A stretch of 64,000 nucleotides of DNA from Arthrobacter sp. TPD3018 (GCA_003075315.1 QDFQ01000002.1:412661-476660), one strand, 5' to 3'; shown: positions 1 to 8,880, counted from the stretch's first letter. Translations and numbers: made by a program. Notes: a model not told the origin generated them from the sequence alone.

Positions 1-56
1 CCGGTGTTCGCACCGGTCACGACCGCCACGCGGCCCGAAAGATCGAAGGGGTTCAT
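1..56 (-). CDS. kduD: KduD-like short-chain dehydrogenase, N-terminal fragment
   Basis: Only the first 18 codons or so lie in the window; the gene runs off the left edge. The visible protein begins MNPFDLSGRVAVVTGANTG, which is the first beta strand and the TGxxxG nucleotide-binding loop of a short-chain dehydrogenase. It lies downstream of kduI on the same strand, so the most economical reading is 2-dehydro-3-deoxy-D-gluconate 5-dehydrogenase, the step after KduI in unsaturated uronate breakdown. The family is seen directly; the specific function is inferred from the neighbour. Confidence 0.75.
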   Translation of the reverse strand, partial: MNPFDLSGRVAVVTGANT

Positions 57-64
57 CGTTACGC

Positions 65-192
65 TCCTCCCCTCCTTGCAAGGGAGGGGCTGGGGGTGGG
101 TGGGGTCCGGGGATGCGGTGGCCGGCAGTGCTCGCCCGTCCGTACCGCGAGCACGCCACCCCTCCCCAACCCTCCCCTGTCAGGGGAGGGAG
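65..192. repeat. Palindromic GC-rich intergenic repeat between kduI and kduD
   Basis: Two arms, about 65-105 and 156-192, are inverted copies of each other (CTCCCCTCC..GGGAGGGG against CCCTCCCCTG..GGGGAGGG). Each arm can also fold by itself. The block fills nearly the whole gap between kduI and kduD. It resembles the REP-like palindromes scattered between genes in Sphingomonas and Caulobacter genomes. It could form a strong mRNA hairpin that sets differential expression of the two genes. Confidence 0.6.
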
Positions 193-202
193 CAGGATCA
201 GC

Positions 203-1045
203 TTACGCCAGCTGGCAGATATCCAGCACGTTCATGTCGGTATAATCCTGGTTCTCGCCCGCCATCGCCCAGATGAAGGCATAGGCCTTGGTCCCGGCGC
301 CCATGTGGATCGACCAGGGCGGGCTGATCACCGCTTCCTCGTTCTGCATGACGATATGGCGTGTCGCCTTGCCCTCGCCCATGAAGTGCATCACGCGGTC
401 GGTGTCGAGATTGTCGAGCTCGAAGTAGAAATAGATCTCGCTGCGGCGCTCGTGGATGTGCGGGGGCATCGTATTCCACACGCTGCCGGGCTTCAGGACG
501 GTGAGGCCCATCACCAGCTGCGCGCTGTCGCAGATGCCGGGGATGACGAGCTGGAAGATCGTGCGCTCGTTCGATTCGGCGAGGCTACCGCGCTCGAGCG
601 CATTGGCATCGGCGATGCCGAGCTTGCGCGTCGTATAGGCCTGATGCGCGGGGCACGAGGCGAGGTAGAAGCGTGCGCCGTCGCCCGAAAACTGAACGTC
701 CTTCGCGCCCATCGTGACGTACAGGCAGTCCTTGTTGCCGAGCGTGAAGCTCTCGCCATCGACCGTCACGGTCCCGTCGACCTTGCCGACGTTGACGATC
801 GCCATCTCGCGGCGTTCGAGGAAGGGGTGGCCCGCCGCCGATGCCGGCTCGGTCTGGTCGGGCAGCTTGACGCTGCCGCTCGCCACCGCGACCCCGCCGA
901 TCACGAACCGCTCAGCATGTGTGTAGTTCAGCACGCACTCGCCGTCGCGGAACAGCCCCTGGATCAGATAACGGTCGCGCAACTCGTCGTTCGACACGCA
1001 CTCCATCATGTCCGGATGCGTCGCGTAATAGGTCCGGTCGTACAT
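203..1045 (-). CDS. kduI: 5-dehydro-4-deoxy-D-glucuronate isomerase (KduI)
   Basis: This is a 280-residue cupin-fold isomerase, close to the 278 residues of E. coli KduI. It converts 5-keto-4-deoxyuronate, which forms spontaneously from the unsaturated uronic acid released by GH105, into 3-deoxy-D-glycero-2,5-hexodiulosonate. The N-terminus [18 protein letters not shown] is typical. The metal-binding signature [17 protein letters not shown] (about residue 190) and a downstream WSIHMGAG histidine are both present. Its ATG shares one base with the stop codon of the upstream lactonase gene, so the two are translationally coupled. The coupling puts uronate and rhamnose catabolism, the two products of RG-I disaccharide cleavage, on one transcript. 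Confidence 0.95.
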   Translation of the reverse strand: MYDRTYYATHPDMMECVSNDELRDRYLIQGLFRDGECVLNYTHAERFVIGGVAVASGSVKLPDQTEPASAAGHPFLERREMAIVNVGKVDGTVTVDGESFTLGNKDCLYVTMGAKDVQFSGDGARFYLASCPAHQAYTTRKLGIADANALERGSLAESNERTIFQLVIPGICDSAQLVMGLTVLKPGSVWNTMPPHIHERRSEIYFYFELDNLDTDRVMHFMGEGKATRHIVMQNEEAVISPPWSIHMGAGTKAYAFIWAMAGENQDYTDMNVLDICQLA

Positions 1046-1995
1046 CAGTGATTGTCCTTGGTAAGCGGCAGGTCGAGCCCCAGCCGGTAGATGCGATTGG
1101 CGTTGCCGGCGAACAGCGCGCGGCGCTCGCTATCGCTGCAATCGATGACGGCGGCATGGCACGCCTCCATCTGCGCGTCGATGCTGCCGAACAGGCGGTC
1201 GGTCGGCAGGTTGCTCGCGAACATCGCCCGATCGGTGCCGAACAGGTCGATGACGGTGCGCACCGTGTCGCGTACGAACGCCGCGTCCCAATCGCGTCGC
1301 GCGAACCCGAAGCCCGACAGCTTCACCGCCACCTGCGGACAGGCCGCCAGCGCAGCAAGGCCCCGACGCCATTCGTCATAACCATCGGCGTCACTCAACA
1401 CCGCCATGCCGGCATGGTTGACGATCACCGGCACGTCCGGATGCCGCGCAGCGAGCGTCGCCATCGCGGGCATCTGCCCCGGATAGCATTGCAGGTCGAA
1501 CGACAGGGCATGCCGCGCCAGCGCCGCAAAGCCGCGCTGCCATGCGTCGTCCCGGGTCACGTCGCTTGAGGTATAGCTGCGCTGCGGATCGGCGTGCCAG
1601 TTGACGATATGGCGGATGCCCCGCACCCGCGGGTGGCGCGCATGCGCGGCAAGCAATGTCTCGACGTCCGGGGCGTCAAGTGCCGCGAAGGCGACGATGC
1701 CGGTCGGCAGCCCGTCCGCCTCCGCCAGCTCCTCCAGCCACTCCGTCTCGGCAAGCGCATCCGCGGGAACGGCGCCGGCATCGACGTGCACCGCGCCGAC
1801 GACGTTCCACCGCGCCATCTCGCGTCGATAATCGGTGGGCAGATAGGTCGTGGCAATCGGCTCGACCGATCCGTTCGGGCCATCGTCTGCAAACGGCGGA
1901 GACAACCACGGATAGCGCAGGCGCGCGAGGTCCCACAGATGAATGTGCGCGTCGACGAATGGAATCGCCGCCTCGCCACCCGCGCCTGTCATCAT
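1045..1995 (-). CDS. Amidohydrolase-family sugar lactonase, probable L-rhamnono-gamma-lactonase
   Basis: The 316-residue protein belongs to the amidohydrolase-2 group that includes L-fuconolactonase and the L-rhamnonolactonase LRA2. It starts with the beta-strand-1 motif [20 protein letters not shown] and later shows HIVNWH and [13 protein letters not shown] segments typical of the TIM barrel. It should hydrolyse L-rhamnono-1,4-lactone, made by the NAD(P)-dependent rhamnose dehydrogenase at 4950-5714, to L-rhamnonate, which the dehydratase at 3626-4813 uses. The family assignment is from sequence; the rhamnonate specificity rests on the surrounding pathway. A fuconolactonase role is the main alternative. 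Confidence 0.85.
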   Translation of the reverse strand: MMTGAGGEAAIPFVDAHIHLWDLARLRYPWLSPPFADDGPNGSVEPIATTYLPTDYRREMARWNVVGAVHVDAGAVPADALAETEWLEELAEADGLPTGIVAFAALDAPDVETLLAAHARHPRVRGIRHIVNWHADPQRSYTSSDVTRDDAWQRGFAALARHALSFDLQCYPGQMPAMATLAARHPDVPVIVNHAGMAVLSDADGYDEWRRGLAALAACPQVAVKLSGFGFARRDWDAAFVRDTVRTVIDLFGTDRAMFASNLPTDRLFGSIDAQMEACHAAVIDCSDSERRALFAGNANRIYRLGLDLPLTKDNH

Positions 1996-2005
1996 TGCAG
2001 CGCCA

Positions 2006-2755
2006 TCAATAGGTCGTCCGCCCGCCCGACGTGTCGAAGGTCGACGCCGTGGTGAAGCTGCATTCCTCGCTGGCCATGAAGCAGACCATCGCCGCGCTTT
2101 CCGCGACTTCGCCCAGCCGCCCCATCGGGATCTTGCCGCGCATATAATCGACCTGGCTCTGCGGCAGCTGCGCGAGGATCGGGCTTTCGAACGTCGCCGG
2201 GGTCAGCGCGTTGGCGATCACGCCCTTGCCCGCCAGTTCCTTGCCTAGCGATTTGGTGAGGCCGATCACACCCGCCTTGGTCGCCGAATAGGCCGAGGCG
2301 TTGGGATTGCCTTCCTTGCCCGCGACGGACGCCACGTTGACAATCCGACCATAGCCGTTGGCAACGAGATGCGGGACCACTGCGCGGCAGCAATAGAACA
2401 GGCCGTTCAGGTTGATGTCGACCACGCGCAGCCAGCTGTCGATCGGATATTGATCGACCGAGGCGGTCGCGCCCGTGATCCCCGCCGAGCAGACGAGGAT
2501 GTCGACCTTGCCCAGCGCGGCAACGGTCGCGTCGGTCGCGCGGGCGACCGCCGCCGCGTCCGATACGTCGAAGGCCTCGACGTGGGTCGCACCGATCTCA
2601 GCCTGGGTTTCGGCAAGGCGGTCGGCATCGACGTCCCACAAGGCGACACTGCCACCTTCCTCGACGATCCGCTTCGCCACCGCGCAGCCAAGACCCGACG
2701 CGCCGCCGGTGACGATCGCGGTGCGGCCGGCAAAGCGACCTGCATAGCTGCTCAC
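2006..2755 (-). CDS. SDR oxidoreductase, probable 2-keto-3-deoxy-L-rhamnonate 4-dehydrogenase
   Basis: This 249-residue classical short-chain dehydrogenase has the cofactor loop TGGASGLG at residues 16-23, the NAG-equivalent segment CSAGITG and the catalytic YSATK motif near residue 157. In the LRA pathway of Sphingomonas sp. SKA58 an SDR (LRA5) oxidises L-2-keto-3-deoxyrhamnonate at C4 to the 2,4-diketo acid. This gene sits between the lactonase and the FAH-type hydrolase that act before and after that step, which supports the assignment. It overlaps the upstream hydrolase gene by 4 bases (ATGA). The SDR family is certain; the substrate is inferred. Confidence 0.82.
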   Translation of the reverse strand: MSSYAGRFAGRTAIVTGGASGLGCAVAKRIVEEGGSVALWDVDADRLAETQAEIGATHVEAFDVSDAAAVARATDATVAALGKVDILVCSAGITGATASVDQYPIDSWLRVVDINLNGLFYCCRAVVPHLVANGYGRIVNVASVAGKEGNPNASAYSATKAGVIGLTKSLGKELAGKGVIANALTPATFESPILAQLPQSQVDYMRGKIPMGRLGEVAESAAMVCFMASEECSFTTASTFDTSGGRTTY

Positions 2756-3615
2756 GCGGGAAGCTCCATCGCGAAGGGCACGCAGGTCTGGCGCTGTTCG
2801 CCGAGGCCGGTGATGCCGAGGTGCATCGTGTCGCCCGCCTTCAGGAAGATCTTGTCGGGCTTCTGCCCCTCACCCACGCCCGGCGGTGTGCCGGTGATGA
2901 GCAGGTCGCCGGGATGCAGCGTAATGAAGCGGCTGACATAGGCGATGCATTCGGCGACCGGGAAGATCATCGTCGCGGTATTGCCGGTCTGCATCCGCTT
3001 GCCGTTGACGTCGAGGAACATGTCCAGCGTCTGGCAGTCGCCGACCTCGTCCGCCGTCACCAGCCACGGGCCCACCGGGCCGAACGTGTCGCAGCCTTTG
3101 CCCTTGTCCCACTGGCTGCCGAGTTCCTTCTGGAACGCGCGTTCCGACACGTCATTCGCCAGCACGTAGCCCGCAACGTGATCGAGCGCATCGGCCTGTT
3201 CGACGTAGCGGCAGGTCTTACCGATCACGATGCCCAGCTCGACCTCCCAATCGGTCTTTTGCGAGTCCTTGGGGATCATCACCGGATCGTTCGGCCCGGT
3301 CAGGCACGAGATCGCCTTGGTGAAGAAGATCGGTTCGGGCGGCGGTTCTAGGCCCGCTTCCTTGGCGTGATCGGCATAATTCAGGCCGATCGCGATGAAC
3401 TTGCCGATGCCCGCGACAGGTACGCCGTAGCGGGGTTCCCCCTCGACCAGCGGCAGGCTGGCGGGATCAAGTGCGGCGAGCCGGGCGAGCGCTTCGGGCG
3501 TCACCTCGGCAGGCGTCAGGTCGGCGATTACGCCCGACAGATCGCGAATCCGGCCGTCTGCATCGATCAGGCCAGGTTTTTCGGCGCCGCGTGCGCCGTA
3601 ACGACAGAGCTTCAT
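2752..3615 (-). CDS. FAH-family hydrolase, probable 2,4-diketo-3-deoxy-L-rhamnonate hydrolase
   Basis: This 287-residue protein has the fumarylacetoacetate hydrolase fold: a short N-terminal domain (MKLCRYGARGAEKPGLID) and then the metal-binding core, with FFTKAISCLTGPNDPV, TDWEVELGIVIGK and ANDVSERAFQ. LRA6 of Sphingomonas sp. SKA58, a member of this family, cleaves 2,4-diketo-3-deoxy-L-rhamnonate to pyruvate and L-lactate. No rhamnulose kinase, rhamnulose-phosphate aldolase or KDR aldolase is encoded nearby, so this hydrolase is the likely last step. The gene is 10 bases downstream of rhmD and overlaps the SDR gene by 4 bases. Confidence 0.85.
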   Translation of the reverse strand: MKLCRYGARGAEKPGLIDADGRIRDLSGVIADLTPAEVTPEALARLAALDPASLPLVEGEPRYGVPVAGIGKFIAIGLNYADHAKEAGLEPPPEPIFFTKAISCLTGPNDPVMIPKDSQKTDWEVELGIVIGKTCRYVEQADALDHVAGYVLANDVSERAFQKELGSQWDKGKGCDTFGPVGPWLVTADEVGDCQTLDMFLDVNGKRMQTGNTATMIFPVAECIAYVSRFITLHPGDLLITGTPPGVGEGQKPDKIFLKAGDTMHLGITGLGEQRQTCVPFAMELPA

Positions 3616-3625
3616 GGCAAAATCC

Positions 3626-4813
3626 TCAGTGCGAATAGGGGCGATGCAACGGCACGTCGGCGTTCAGCTCAACACCGAAGCCGGGCTTGTCGAGCGCGCT
3701 CGCGCGGATGCGGCCGTTCTGCGGCACCGGCTCGCCCAGCAATTGCGGCGCGAACATCGGCACCACCTCGGTCGGGCCGGGGTGCATCATCAGGAATTCG
3801 GCGAAGGGCGAATTGTGCCGGGTGATGACGAAGTGATAGCTGTAGACCGACGATCCGTGCGGGATCATCATCACGCCGCGGCTGTCGGCATAATTGGCGA
3901 TCTTGATCAGTTCGGTCACGCCGCCGCACCAGCCCACATCGGGCTGGATGATGTCGCAGCACCCCATGTCGATCAGCATGCGGAAGCCCCAGCGGGTCGC
4001 TTCATGCTCGCCGGTGGTGACCAGCAGGCCCGGCGGCGCCTTCTTGCGCAGCTCGGCATAGGCCCAGTAATCGTCGGGGCTGAGCGCCTCCTCGATCCAC
4101 TTCAGCCCGCATTCGTTCCAGGCGCGGTGCGCGAGCCGGGTGGCATAATCGAGGTCGAGTGACATCCAGCAGTCGTACATCAGCCAGAAATCGTCGCCGC
4201 ACTTGGCCCGCATATCTGCGAGCAGTGCGATGTTCTTCTCCATACCCTCCAGCCCCTCGGCCGGGCCGTGGTGGAGCGGCAGCTTGCCGCCGATGAAGCC
4301 GAGCTCCTTGGCCACGTCGGGCCTCGCGCCGGTCGCGTAGAATTGCAACTCGTCGCGCACCGCGCCGCCCAGCATGTGATAGACCGGCTCACCGCGCAGC
4401 TTGCCCAGCAGGTCCCACAGCGCCAGGTCGACGCCGGAAATGGCGTTCACCACCAGCCCCTTGCGGCCGTAATATTGGGTCGAGAAATACATCTGGTCCC
4501 AGATCTTCTCGACCTCGTGCGGGCTGCGGCCTTCGAGGAAGCGGGCGAGATGCTTTTCGACGATATAAGCGGCGGGTTCGCCCCCGGTCGTCACCGCGAA
4601 GCCGATCGTGCCGTCTTCCGCCTCGATCTCGACGACCAGCGTGCCGAGCACGTTGATGCCGAAACTCTGCCGCGACTGGCGATATTCGGGATAGCGCGCC
4701 ATCGGCGTGGCGATGTGATCGTCGATCCAGTGGCCCGCGCCCTGGTCGTGATAGTCGGCCCCTGCCCCCCGCGCGACGAAGGCGCGGACATGCTTGATCT
4801 TCGACAATGCCAC
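3626..4813 (-). CDS. rhmD: L-rhamnonate dehydratase
   Basis: This 395-residue enolase-superfamily enzyme dehydrates L-rhamnonate to 2-keto-3-deoxy-L-rhamnonate. The N-terminus with [20 protein letters not shown] is characteristic of RhmD. The three metal ligands are visible in [24 protein letters not shown] and [11 protein letters not shown], and the general acid/base histidine lies in [11 protein letters not shown]. Length matches the E. coli enzyme (about 401). It is first in a leftward operon (rhmD, FAH hydrolase, SDR, lactonase, kduI, kduD) and divergent from rhamnose dehydrogenase, sharing a short intergenic region that contains an operator-like motif. Confidence 0.95.
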   Translation of the reverse strand: MALSKIKHVRAFVARGAGADYHDQGAGHWIDDHIATPMARYPEYRQSRQSFGINVLGTLVVEIEAEDGTIGFAVTTGGEPAAYIVEKHLARFLEGRSPHEVEKIWDQMYFSTQYYGRKGLVVNAISGVDLALWDLLGKLRGEPVYHMLGGAVRDELQFYATGARPDVAKELGFIGGKLPLHHGPAEGLEGMEKNIALLADMRAKCGDDFWLMYDCWMSLDLDYATRLAHRAWNECGLKWIEEALSPDDYWAYAELRKKAPPGLLVTTGEHEATRWGFRMLIDMGCCDIIQPDVGWCGGVTELIKIANYADSRGVMMIPHGSSVYSYHFVITRHNSPFAEFLMMHPGPTEVVPMFAPQLLGEPVPQNGRIRASALDKPGFGVELNADVPLHRPYSH

Positions 4814-4832
4814 GGCAAGCCCCTCTGCCCGG

Positions 4833-4870
4833 TTTACTTTCTCACTTTATGGGATAGGATACTAGCTAGT
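4833..4870. promoter_or_regulatory. Divergent rhmD / rhamnose dehydrogenase control region with IclR-type half-site
   Basis: The AT-rich patch in this divergent gap contains TTTACT (4833-4838), 16 bases, TAGGAT (4855-4860), a plausible rightward sigma-70 promoter. Overlapping the -10 element is TATGGGATAG (4848-4857). The same ten bases recur upstream of the esterase operon at 6763-6772, and the inverted half TCCCATA lies before iclR. The short palindrome CTAGCTAG follows at 4863-4870. The motif is seen directly; binding by the local IclR regulator is inferred. Confidence 0.5.
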
Positions 4871-4949
4871 GAGACTCCGGGCGTCAATCGGCTCTTTGGC
4901 CGAAATGGCACCGGGACTACAGCACAATGGATCGACGGAGAGGAATGCG

Positions 4950-5714
4950 ATGAAACTGCTCGAAGGCAAGACGGTGGTCGTCACCGGCGCCTCCACCGGC
5001 ATCGGCCGCGCCATCGCAATCGGCGCAGCGCAGCATGGCGCGGACGTCGCGATCAACTTCGCGCGCGACACCGACGGCGCGGCGCAATGCATTGCCGGGA
5101 TCGAAGCGGCGGGCCAGCGTGGGGTCGCGATCCAGGGCGACGTCGCCGATCCCGCCACCGCGACCGAGTTCATCGCGCAGGCGGTGAAGGCGTTCGGCAA
5201 GGTCGACGTGATGGTGTCGAACGCAGGCATCTGCCCCTTCCACAGCTTCCTCGACATGCCGGTCGAGACGTTCGAACGCACGATGCGCGTCAACCTGCAC
5301 GGCGGTTATTATATGTGCCAGGCTGCAGCACGACAGATGGTCGACCAGGGCCATGGCGGATCGATCATCGCCGTCTCCTCCATTTCGGCGCTCGTCGGCG
5401 GCGAATTCCAGACACATTATACTCCCACCAAGGCGGGGCTCCATTCGCTGATGCAGTCCGCCGCGATCGCACTGGGCCGGCACAATATCCGCTGCAATTC
5501 GCTGCTGCCCGGCACCATCCTTACCGAGATCAACAAGGATGACCTCGCCGACGAGGGCAAGCGCAAATATATGGAAGGCCGTGTGCCGCTTGGCCGACTG
5601 GGCGTGCCGGAGGATATGGCGGGGCCGGCCGTTTTCCTCGCTTCCGATCTGGCGCGTTACGTTACCGGCGCGGCGTTGCTGGTCGACGGCGGCGCCTTCG
5701 TGAACCTGCAGTAG
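4950..5714 (+). CDS. SDR-family L-rhamnose 1-dehydrogenase (LRA1-type)
   Basis: This 254-residue SDR has the cofactor loop TGASTGIG, SNAGICPFHSF, and the catalytic serine and tyrosine/lysine in SSISALVGGEFQTHYTPTKAG. It should oxidise L-rhamnose to L-rhamnono-1,4-lactone with NAD(P), the entry step of the non-phosphorylative route. The ATG at 4950 is preceded by GGAGAGGA with good spacing; the frame stays open further upstream, but those starts lack a ribosome site and would remove the divergent promoter. It is transcribed away from the rest of the pathway. The sequence closely resembles annotated rhamnose and galactose dehydrogenases of this family; the pathway context favours rhamnose. Confidence 0.85.
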   Translation: MKLLEGKTVVVTGASTGIGRAIAIGAAQHGADVAINFARDTDGAAQCIAGIEAAGQRGVAIQGDVADPATATEFIAQAVKAFGKVDVMVSNAGICPFHSFLDMPVETFERTMRVNLHGGYYMCQAAARQMVDQGHGGSIIAVSSISALVGGEFQTHYTPTKAGLHSLMQSAAIALGRHNIRCNSLLPGTILTEINKDDLADEGKRKYMEGRVPLGRLGVPEDMAGPAVFLASDLARYVTGAALLVDGGAFVNLQ

Positions 5715-5881
5715 GCGGCCCCCTACCCCACCATCACGCCGCGTGCGCCGTCGCCGAGCACGCAACGCGGGTTCGGCGACGTCCGCTGCGCATGGTCCGC
5801 ACTCTTCTCGGTTCTGGCCGCTGATCGCCGGAAGCCCCCGCGTTTTAGCGCTCGACAGCGACCCGTGCGCCGGGCAAATAG

Positions 5882-5894
5882 TCCCATATTATGG
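5882..5894. promoter_or_regulatory. Operator-like inverted half-site in the iclR leader
   Basis: TCCCATA (5882-5888) is the reverse complement of the TATGGGA half-site found at 4848-4854 and 6763-6769. It is followed by TATGG, so CCATA-T-TATGG makes a small inverted repeat 42 bases before the iclR start. This position would suit autoregulation. The rest of the 5715-5935 gap shows no other clear structure. Confidence 0.4.
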
Positions 5895-5935
5895 CACGAG
5901 GACGCAGGTCGCTCGCGTCACAGGAGAGTTCGACC

Positions 5936-6730
5936 ATGCCCGCATCCGCCGCCAAGGCCGCCCCTGCCGATTCCAGCGAGGCAAAGTCCCCCTCCGGCAG
6001 CCAGACGCTGTTGCGCGGCCTCGACCTGATCGACGCCGTCGCCGATCGCCCGATCGCGCTCGCCGAACTCGCCAGCCGGCTCGGTCTGACGCGCAGCACG
6101 ACGCACCGCCTCGCCAGCGCCTTGATCGACCGCCGCTTCCTTACCTTCACGCCGCGCCAGGGCTATCGCCTGGGGCCGAAGCTGCTCGAACTGGGCTTTC
6201 TCGCGCAGCAGCAGGCCGACGTGGTCCAGATCGCGCGCGACCATATCGAGGCGCTCGCGGCCGCATCGGAGGATACGGTGCATCTCGGCGTGCGCGATCA
6301 TGACCGCGCTTTGTACCTCGACAAGATCCCCGGCCGCCGCCGTGTGGAGATCAGCAGCCGCGTCGGCGACCGCCAGCCGATGACATCGACCGGTCTCGGC
6401 AAGGCGCTGATGCTCGACGATCCCGAACGGCAGTGGCAGCCGCATTTCGAGGCCGATCATAATACGGCCGATTACGACCTGTGGCTGTCGCGCATGCGCG
6501 GTTACGTCGGCCGCGGCTGCGCGTTCGACCTTGAGGAAAACGAAGACCAAATCCGCTGCGTCGCGGCACCGATCCGCGATGCCAGCGGCCGCATCGTCGC
6601 CGCGATCAGCGTCTCGAGCGCCGCGCAATATATGTCCGACGATCGCATGACGACGCTGACCGACGAGGTGCTTGGCACCGCGCATGCGATCAGCCGCGAC
6701 CTCGGCTGGCGCGACCCGCAACAGGGCTGA
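5936..6730 (+). CDS. IclR-family transcriptional regulator
   Basis: The 264-residue protein has an N-terminal winged helix-turn-helix (residues about 22-75, with ELASRLGLTRSTTHRLASAL as the recognition region) and a C-terminal IclR effector-binding domain containing DTVHLGVRDHDRALYLDKIPG and MTSTGLGKALM. The ATG at 5936 is chosen because AGGAGAG lies 8 bases upstream; an earlier in-frame ATG at 5891 lacks this. It sits between the rhamnose genes and the RG-I esterase operon. Known IclR relatives (KdgR) control pectin and KDG genes, and the effector domain binds small organic acids. A role as local regulator responding to a rhamnose or uronate intermediate is inferred. Confidence 0.88.
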   Translation: MPASAAKAAPADSSEAKSPSGSQTLLRGLDLIDAVADRPIALAELASRLGLTRSTTHRLASALIDRRFLTFTPRQGYRLGPKLLELGFLAQQQADVVQIARDHIEALAAASEDTVHLGVRDHDRALYLDKIPGRRRVEISSRVGDRQPMTSTGLGKALMLDDPERQWQPHFEADHNTADYDLWLSRMRGYVGRGCAFDLEENEDQIRCVAAPIRDASGRIVAAISVSSAAQYMSDDRMTTLTDEVLGTAHAISRDLGWRDPQQG

Positions 6731-6754
6731 CGCTTCTCATATAACAATCATCGC

Positions 6755-6783
6755 TTGCACTATATGGGATAGTCTTCCATACC
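6755..6783 (+). promoter_or_regulatory. Promoter of the CE12-GH35-GH105-transporter operon with overlapping palindromic operator
   Basis: TTGCAC (6755-6760) and CATACC (6778-6783), separated by 17 bases, form a weak -35/-10 pair. Between and over them lies TATGGGATAGTCTTCCATA (6763-6781), a near-perfect inverted repeat with arms TATGGGA and TTCCATA around TAGTC. An operator lying inside the promoter would suit repression by the IclR protein encoded just upstream. The sequence is seen; the regulator is inferred. Confidence 0.55.
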
Positions 6784-6831
6784 CTGTTTTACGGCCGACA
6801 AGAGCCGCGGGCGACAGGAGGATGGGTGCAT

Positions 6832-7650
6832 ATGGCGACGATGAAGCCACTGCTCGGGATCGCCGCGATCCTGCTGCCGCTGGCGGCGAGCGCCGCCGCG
6901 CAGGACCAGACAAGCCAACCCCAGATGCGCATCGTCATCGCCGGCGATTCGACCGCCAAGGATTACAACGCGCAGCAATATCCGCTGTCGGGCTGGGGCA
7001 GCATGCTGCGCTGCGCGGTGGGGCCGGAGGTGACGATCGATGATCGTGCCCAGGGGGGTCGCAGTACCAAGAGCTTCATGGCGGAAGGACGGCTCGACGC
7101 GATCGCGCGGGCGCTGAAGCCGGGCGACACGCTGCTGATCCAGTTCGGTCATAACGATGCGAACCAGGCCAAGCCCGAACGCTACACGCCCATCCCCGAT
7201 TACGAAGCGAACCTGAAGCATTTCATCGCGGTCGCACGCATGGCACATGCCCAGCCGGTGCTGATCACCCCGGTAACGCGCCGCGCCTTCAAGGACGGCC
7301 ATGTCGTCCCCAGCTTCCCCACCTATTCCGCCGCCGCCAAGCGGGTCGCGGAGGAGACCAAGGTGCCGTTGATCGACCTTGCCGCGCTGTCCGAACGCTG
7401 GATCGACGCGCTGGGGCCGGACGGGTCGAAACGCTATTACCTCCATTACGCCAAGGGCGAAGGACTGCCCGGCTATAAGGACGCAGTCGACGACGACACG
7501 CACTTCAGCGAGCTGGGCGCGCGCCGCATCGCCGATCTGGTCGCGGGCGGACTCGCCGCTACCGGCCTGCCGATCGCGGGCCATGTCCTGACGGATCGCT
7601 CCGCGCTGCGCCGCGATACGCCCGCGGGCGGCCCGTCGTGTACGCTCTGA
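6832..7650 (+). CDS. Rhamnogalacturonan acetylesterase, SGNH hydrolase (CE12)
   Basis: This secreted 272-residue esterase removes O-acetyl groups from galacturonate residues of RG-I so that the lyases can act. A signal peptide covers about residues 1-25 and ends ASAAAQ. The SGNH blocks are visible: IAGDSTAKD with the nucleophilic serine, IQFGHND, and DDTHFSELGA with the catalytic Asp/His pair. AGGAGG at 6816-6821 precedes the ATG at 6832; a GTG at 6826 is too close to it. It is the first gene of a tightly packed rightward operon, and its end overlaps the next esterase gene by 13 bases. Confidence 0.9.
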   Translation: MATMKPLLGIAAILLPLAASAAAQDQTSQPQMRIVIAGDSTAKDYNAQQYPLSGWGSMLRCAVGPEVTIDDRAQGGRSTKSFMAEGRLDAIARALKPGDTLLIQFGHNDANQAKPERYTPIPDYEANLKHFIAVARMAHAQPVLITPVTRRAFKDGHVVPSFPTYSAAAKRVAEETKVPLIDLAALSERWIDALGPDGSKRYYLHYAKGEGLPGYKDAVDDDTHFSELGARRIADLVAGGLAATGLPIAGHVLTDRSALRRDTPAGGPSCTL

Positions 7651-8879
7651 CCGCACTGGCGGCTGCGGTGGCGGTGGCGGTGGCGGTGGCGGCACCCGCC
7701 GCCGTGCCCGCACGCACCTATGTCATCGCCGGCTCGACGCGTGACGCGGCAGCGATTCGCGTCGCGCCCGGCCGGGCTTATGCCGACGGGTTCGGCTATG
7801 AGGCCGATCCCCATCTCTTTTCCATCGCGGCGGCACCCGGCAATTATGCGGTGACGGTCACGCTGGGCGACCCCGCCCGCGCGACCGATACGACGATCAA
7901 GGCCGAGAACCGCCGCCTGATGCTCGACGCGGTCCGCACGCGTCCCGGCGAAATCGTCACGCGGCGGTTCATCGTGAACGTCCGCAACCCGCAACTGGCA
8001 CCGCCGCCCGCCAACGCACCCGGCGGCAGTGCCGTGCGCCTGAAGCCCCGCGAGCTCGGCGCCCTCAACTGGGACGACCGGCTGACGCTCGAAGTGCTGG
8101 GCCATGCGCCCGGCTTGCGCACCGTTTCGATCGCGCCCGTCGATGTGCCGACGCTGTTCCTGCTCGGCGATTCCACCGTCACCGATCAGCCCGCGGAACC
8201 CGCGGCGAGCTGGGGGCAGATGCTCCCCACATTCCTGGCGCCCGATATCGCCGTCGCCAACCATGCCGAGTCGGGCGAGACGCTGAAATCCTTCCTCACC
8301 GAGCTACGGCTCGACAAGGTGCTGGCGAGCGCGAAACCCGGCGACATCGCGATGATCCAGTTCGGTCATAACGACCAGAAGGCGCAGTGGCCGCAGACCT
8401 ATGCCGATGCGGCGACAACCTATCGCGACTATCTGCGCACCTATATCGCCGAACTGCGGCGCCGCGGCGTCATCCCGGTGCTCGTCACCTCGCCCGAGCG
8501 GCGGATGTGGACCGCCGACGGCCATATCCGCCCGACGCTCGCCGACTATGCCGCCGCCGTCCGCGCCGTCGGTGCGGAAACGCAGACGCCGGTCATCGAC
8601 CTCAACGCAGCCTCGATCCGTTTCTACGAGGCGCTGGGGCGGACGCGCGCGCCGCTCGCGTTCAACGACGATGGCCGCGACGCGACGCACCACGACAATT
8701 ACGGCGCCTGGGTGCTCGCGCATATCGTCGCCGATGCCGCGCGTCGGCAGGTGCCAGCGCTCGCCCGCATGGTGCGCCGCGACCTGACCCCGCTCGACCC
8801 CACCCAGCCGCCTGCGCCCGAGGCCTTTCGCCTCGCCGCCAGCGGCGCGCGCAGCACGCAACGCCCGGCAGGAAACTGA
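7638..8879 (+). CDS. Second rhamnogalacturonan acetylesterase-like SGNH hydrolase with N-terminal beta domain
   Basis: This 413-residue protein starts at a GTG inside the end of the first esterase gene. It has a signal peptide rich in Ala-Val, then about 140 residues of beta-rich sequence (AYADGFGYEADPHLFSIA and after) resembling the galactose-binding-like domain of larger CE12 enzymes. The SGNH domain follows: LFLLGDSTVTDQ, MIQFGHNDQ and DATHHDNYGAW supply the catalytic residues. It probably removes acetyl groups from a different position or polymer length than its neighbour. Four copies of the hexamer GCGGTG encode part of the signal peptide. Confidence 0.87.
   Translation: MYALTALAAAVAVAVAVAAPAAVPARTYVIAGSTRDAAAIRVAPGRAYADGFGYEADPHLFSIAAAPGNYAVTVTLGDPARATDTTIKAENRRLMLDAVRTRPGEIVTRRFIVNVRNPQLAPPPANAPGGSAVRLKPRELGALNWDDRLTLEVLGHAPGLRTVSIAPVDVPTLFLLGDSTVTDQPAEPAASWGQMLPTFLAPDIAVANHAESGETLKSFLTELRLDKVLASAKPGDIAMIQFGHNDQKAQWPQTYADAATTYRDYLRTYIAELRRRGVIPVLVTSPERRMWTADGHIRPTLADYAAAVRAVGAETQTPVIDLNAASIRFYEALGRTRAPLAFNDDGRDATHHDNYGAWVLAHIVADAARRQVPALARMVRRDLTPLDPTQPPAPEAFRLAASGARSTQRPAGN
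7665..7688 (+). repeat. GCGGTG hexanucleotide repeat in a signal-peptide coding segment
   Basis: Four exact tandem copies of GCGGTG encode alternating Ala-Val in the hydrophobic core of the second CE12 signal peptide. Copy-number change would stay in frame and add or remove an Ala-Val pair. Confidence 0.8.
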
Positions 8880-8880
8880 C

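Noticed and set aside
2006..2755. Reading this SDR as KduD
   Set aside because: A better KduD candidate begins at position 56 beside kduI, and this gene sits inside the rhamnose steps between lactonase and FAH hydrolase.
1..5714. A phosphorylative rhamnose pathway (RhaA, RhaB, RhaD) or the KDR-aldolase route
   Set aside because: No isomerase, kinase or aldolase gene is present; the FAH-type hydrolase and SDR fit the diketo-hydrolase variant instead.
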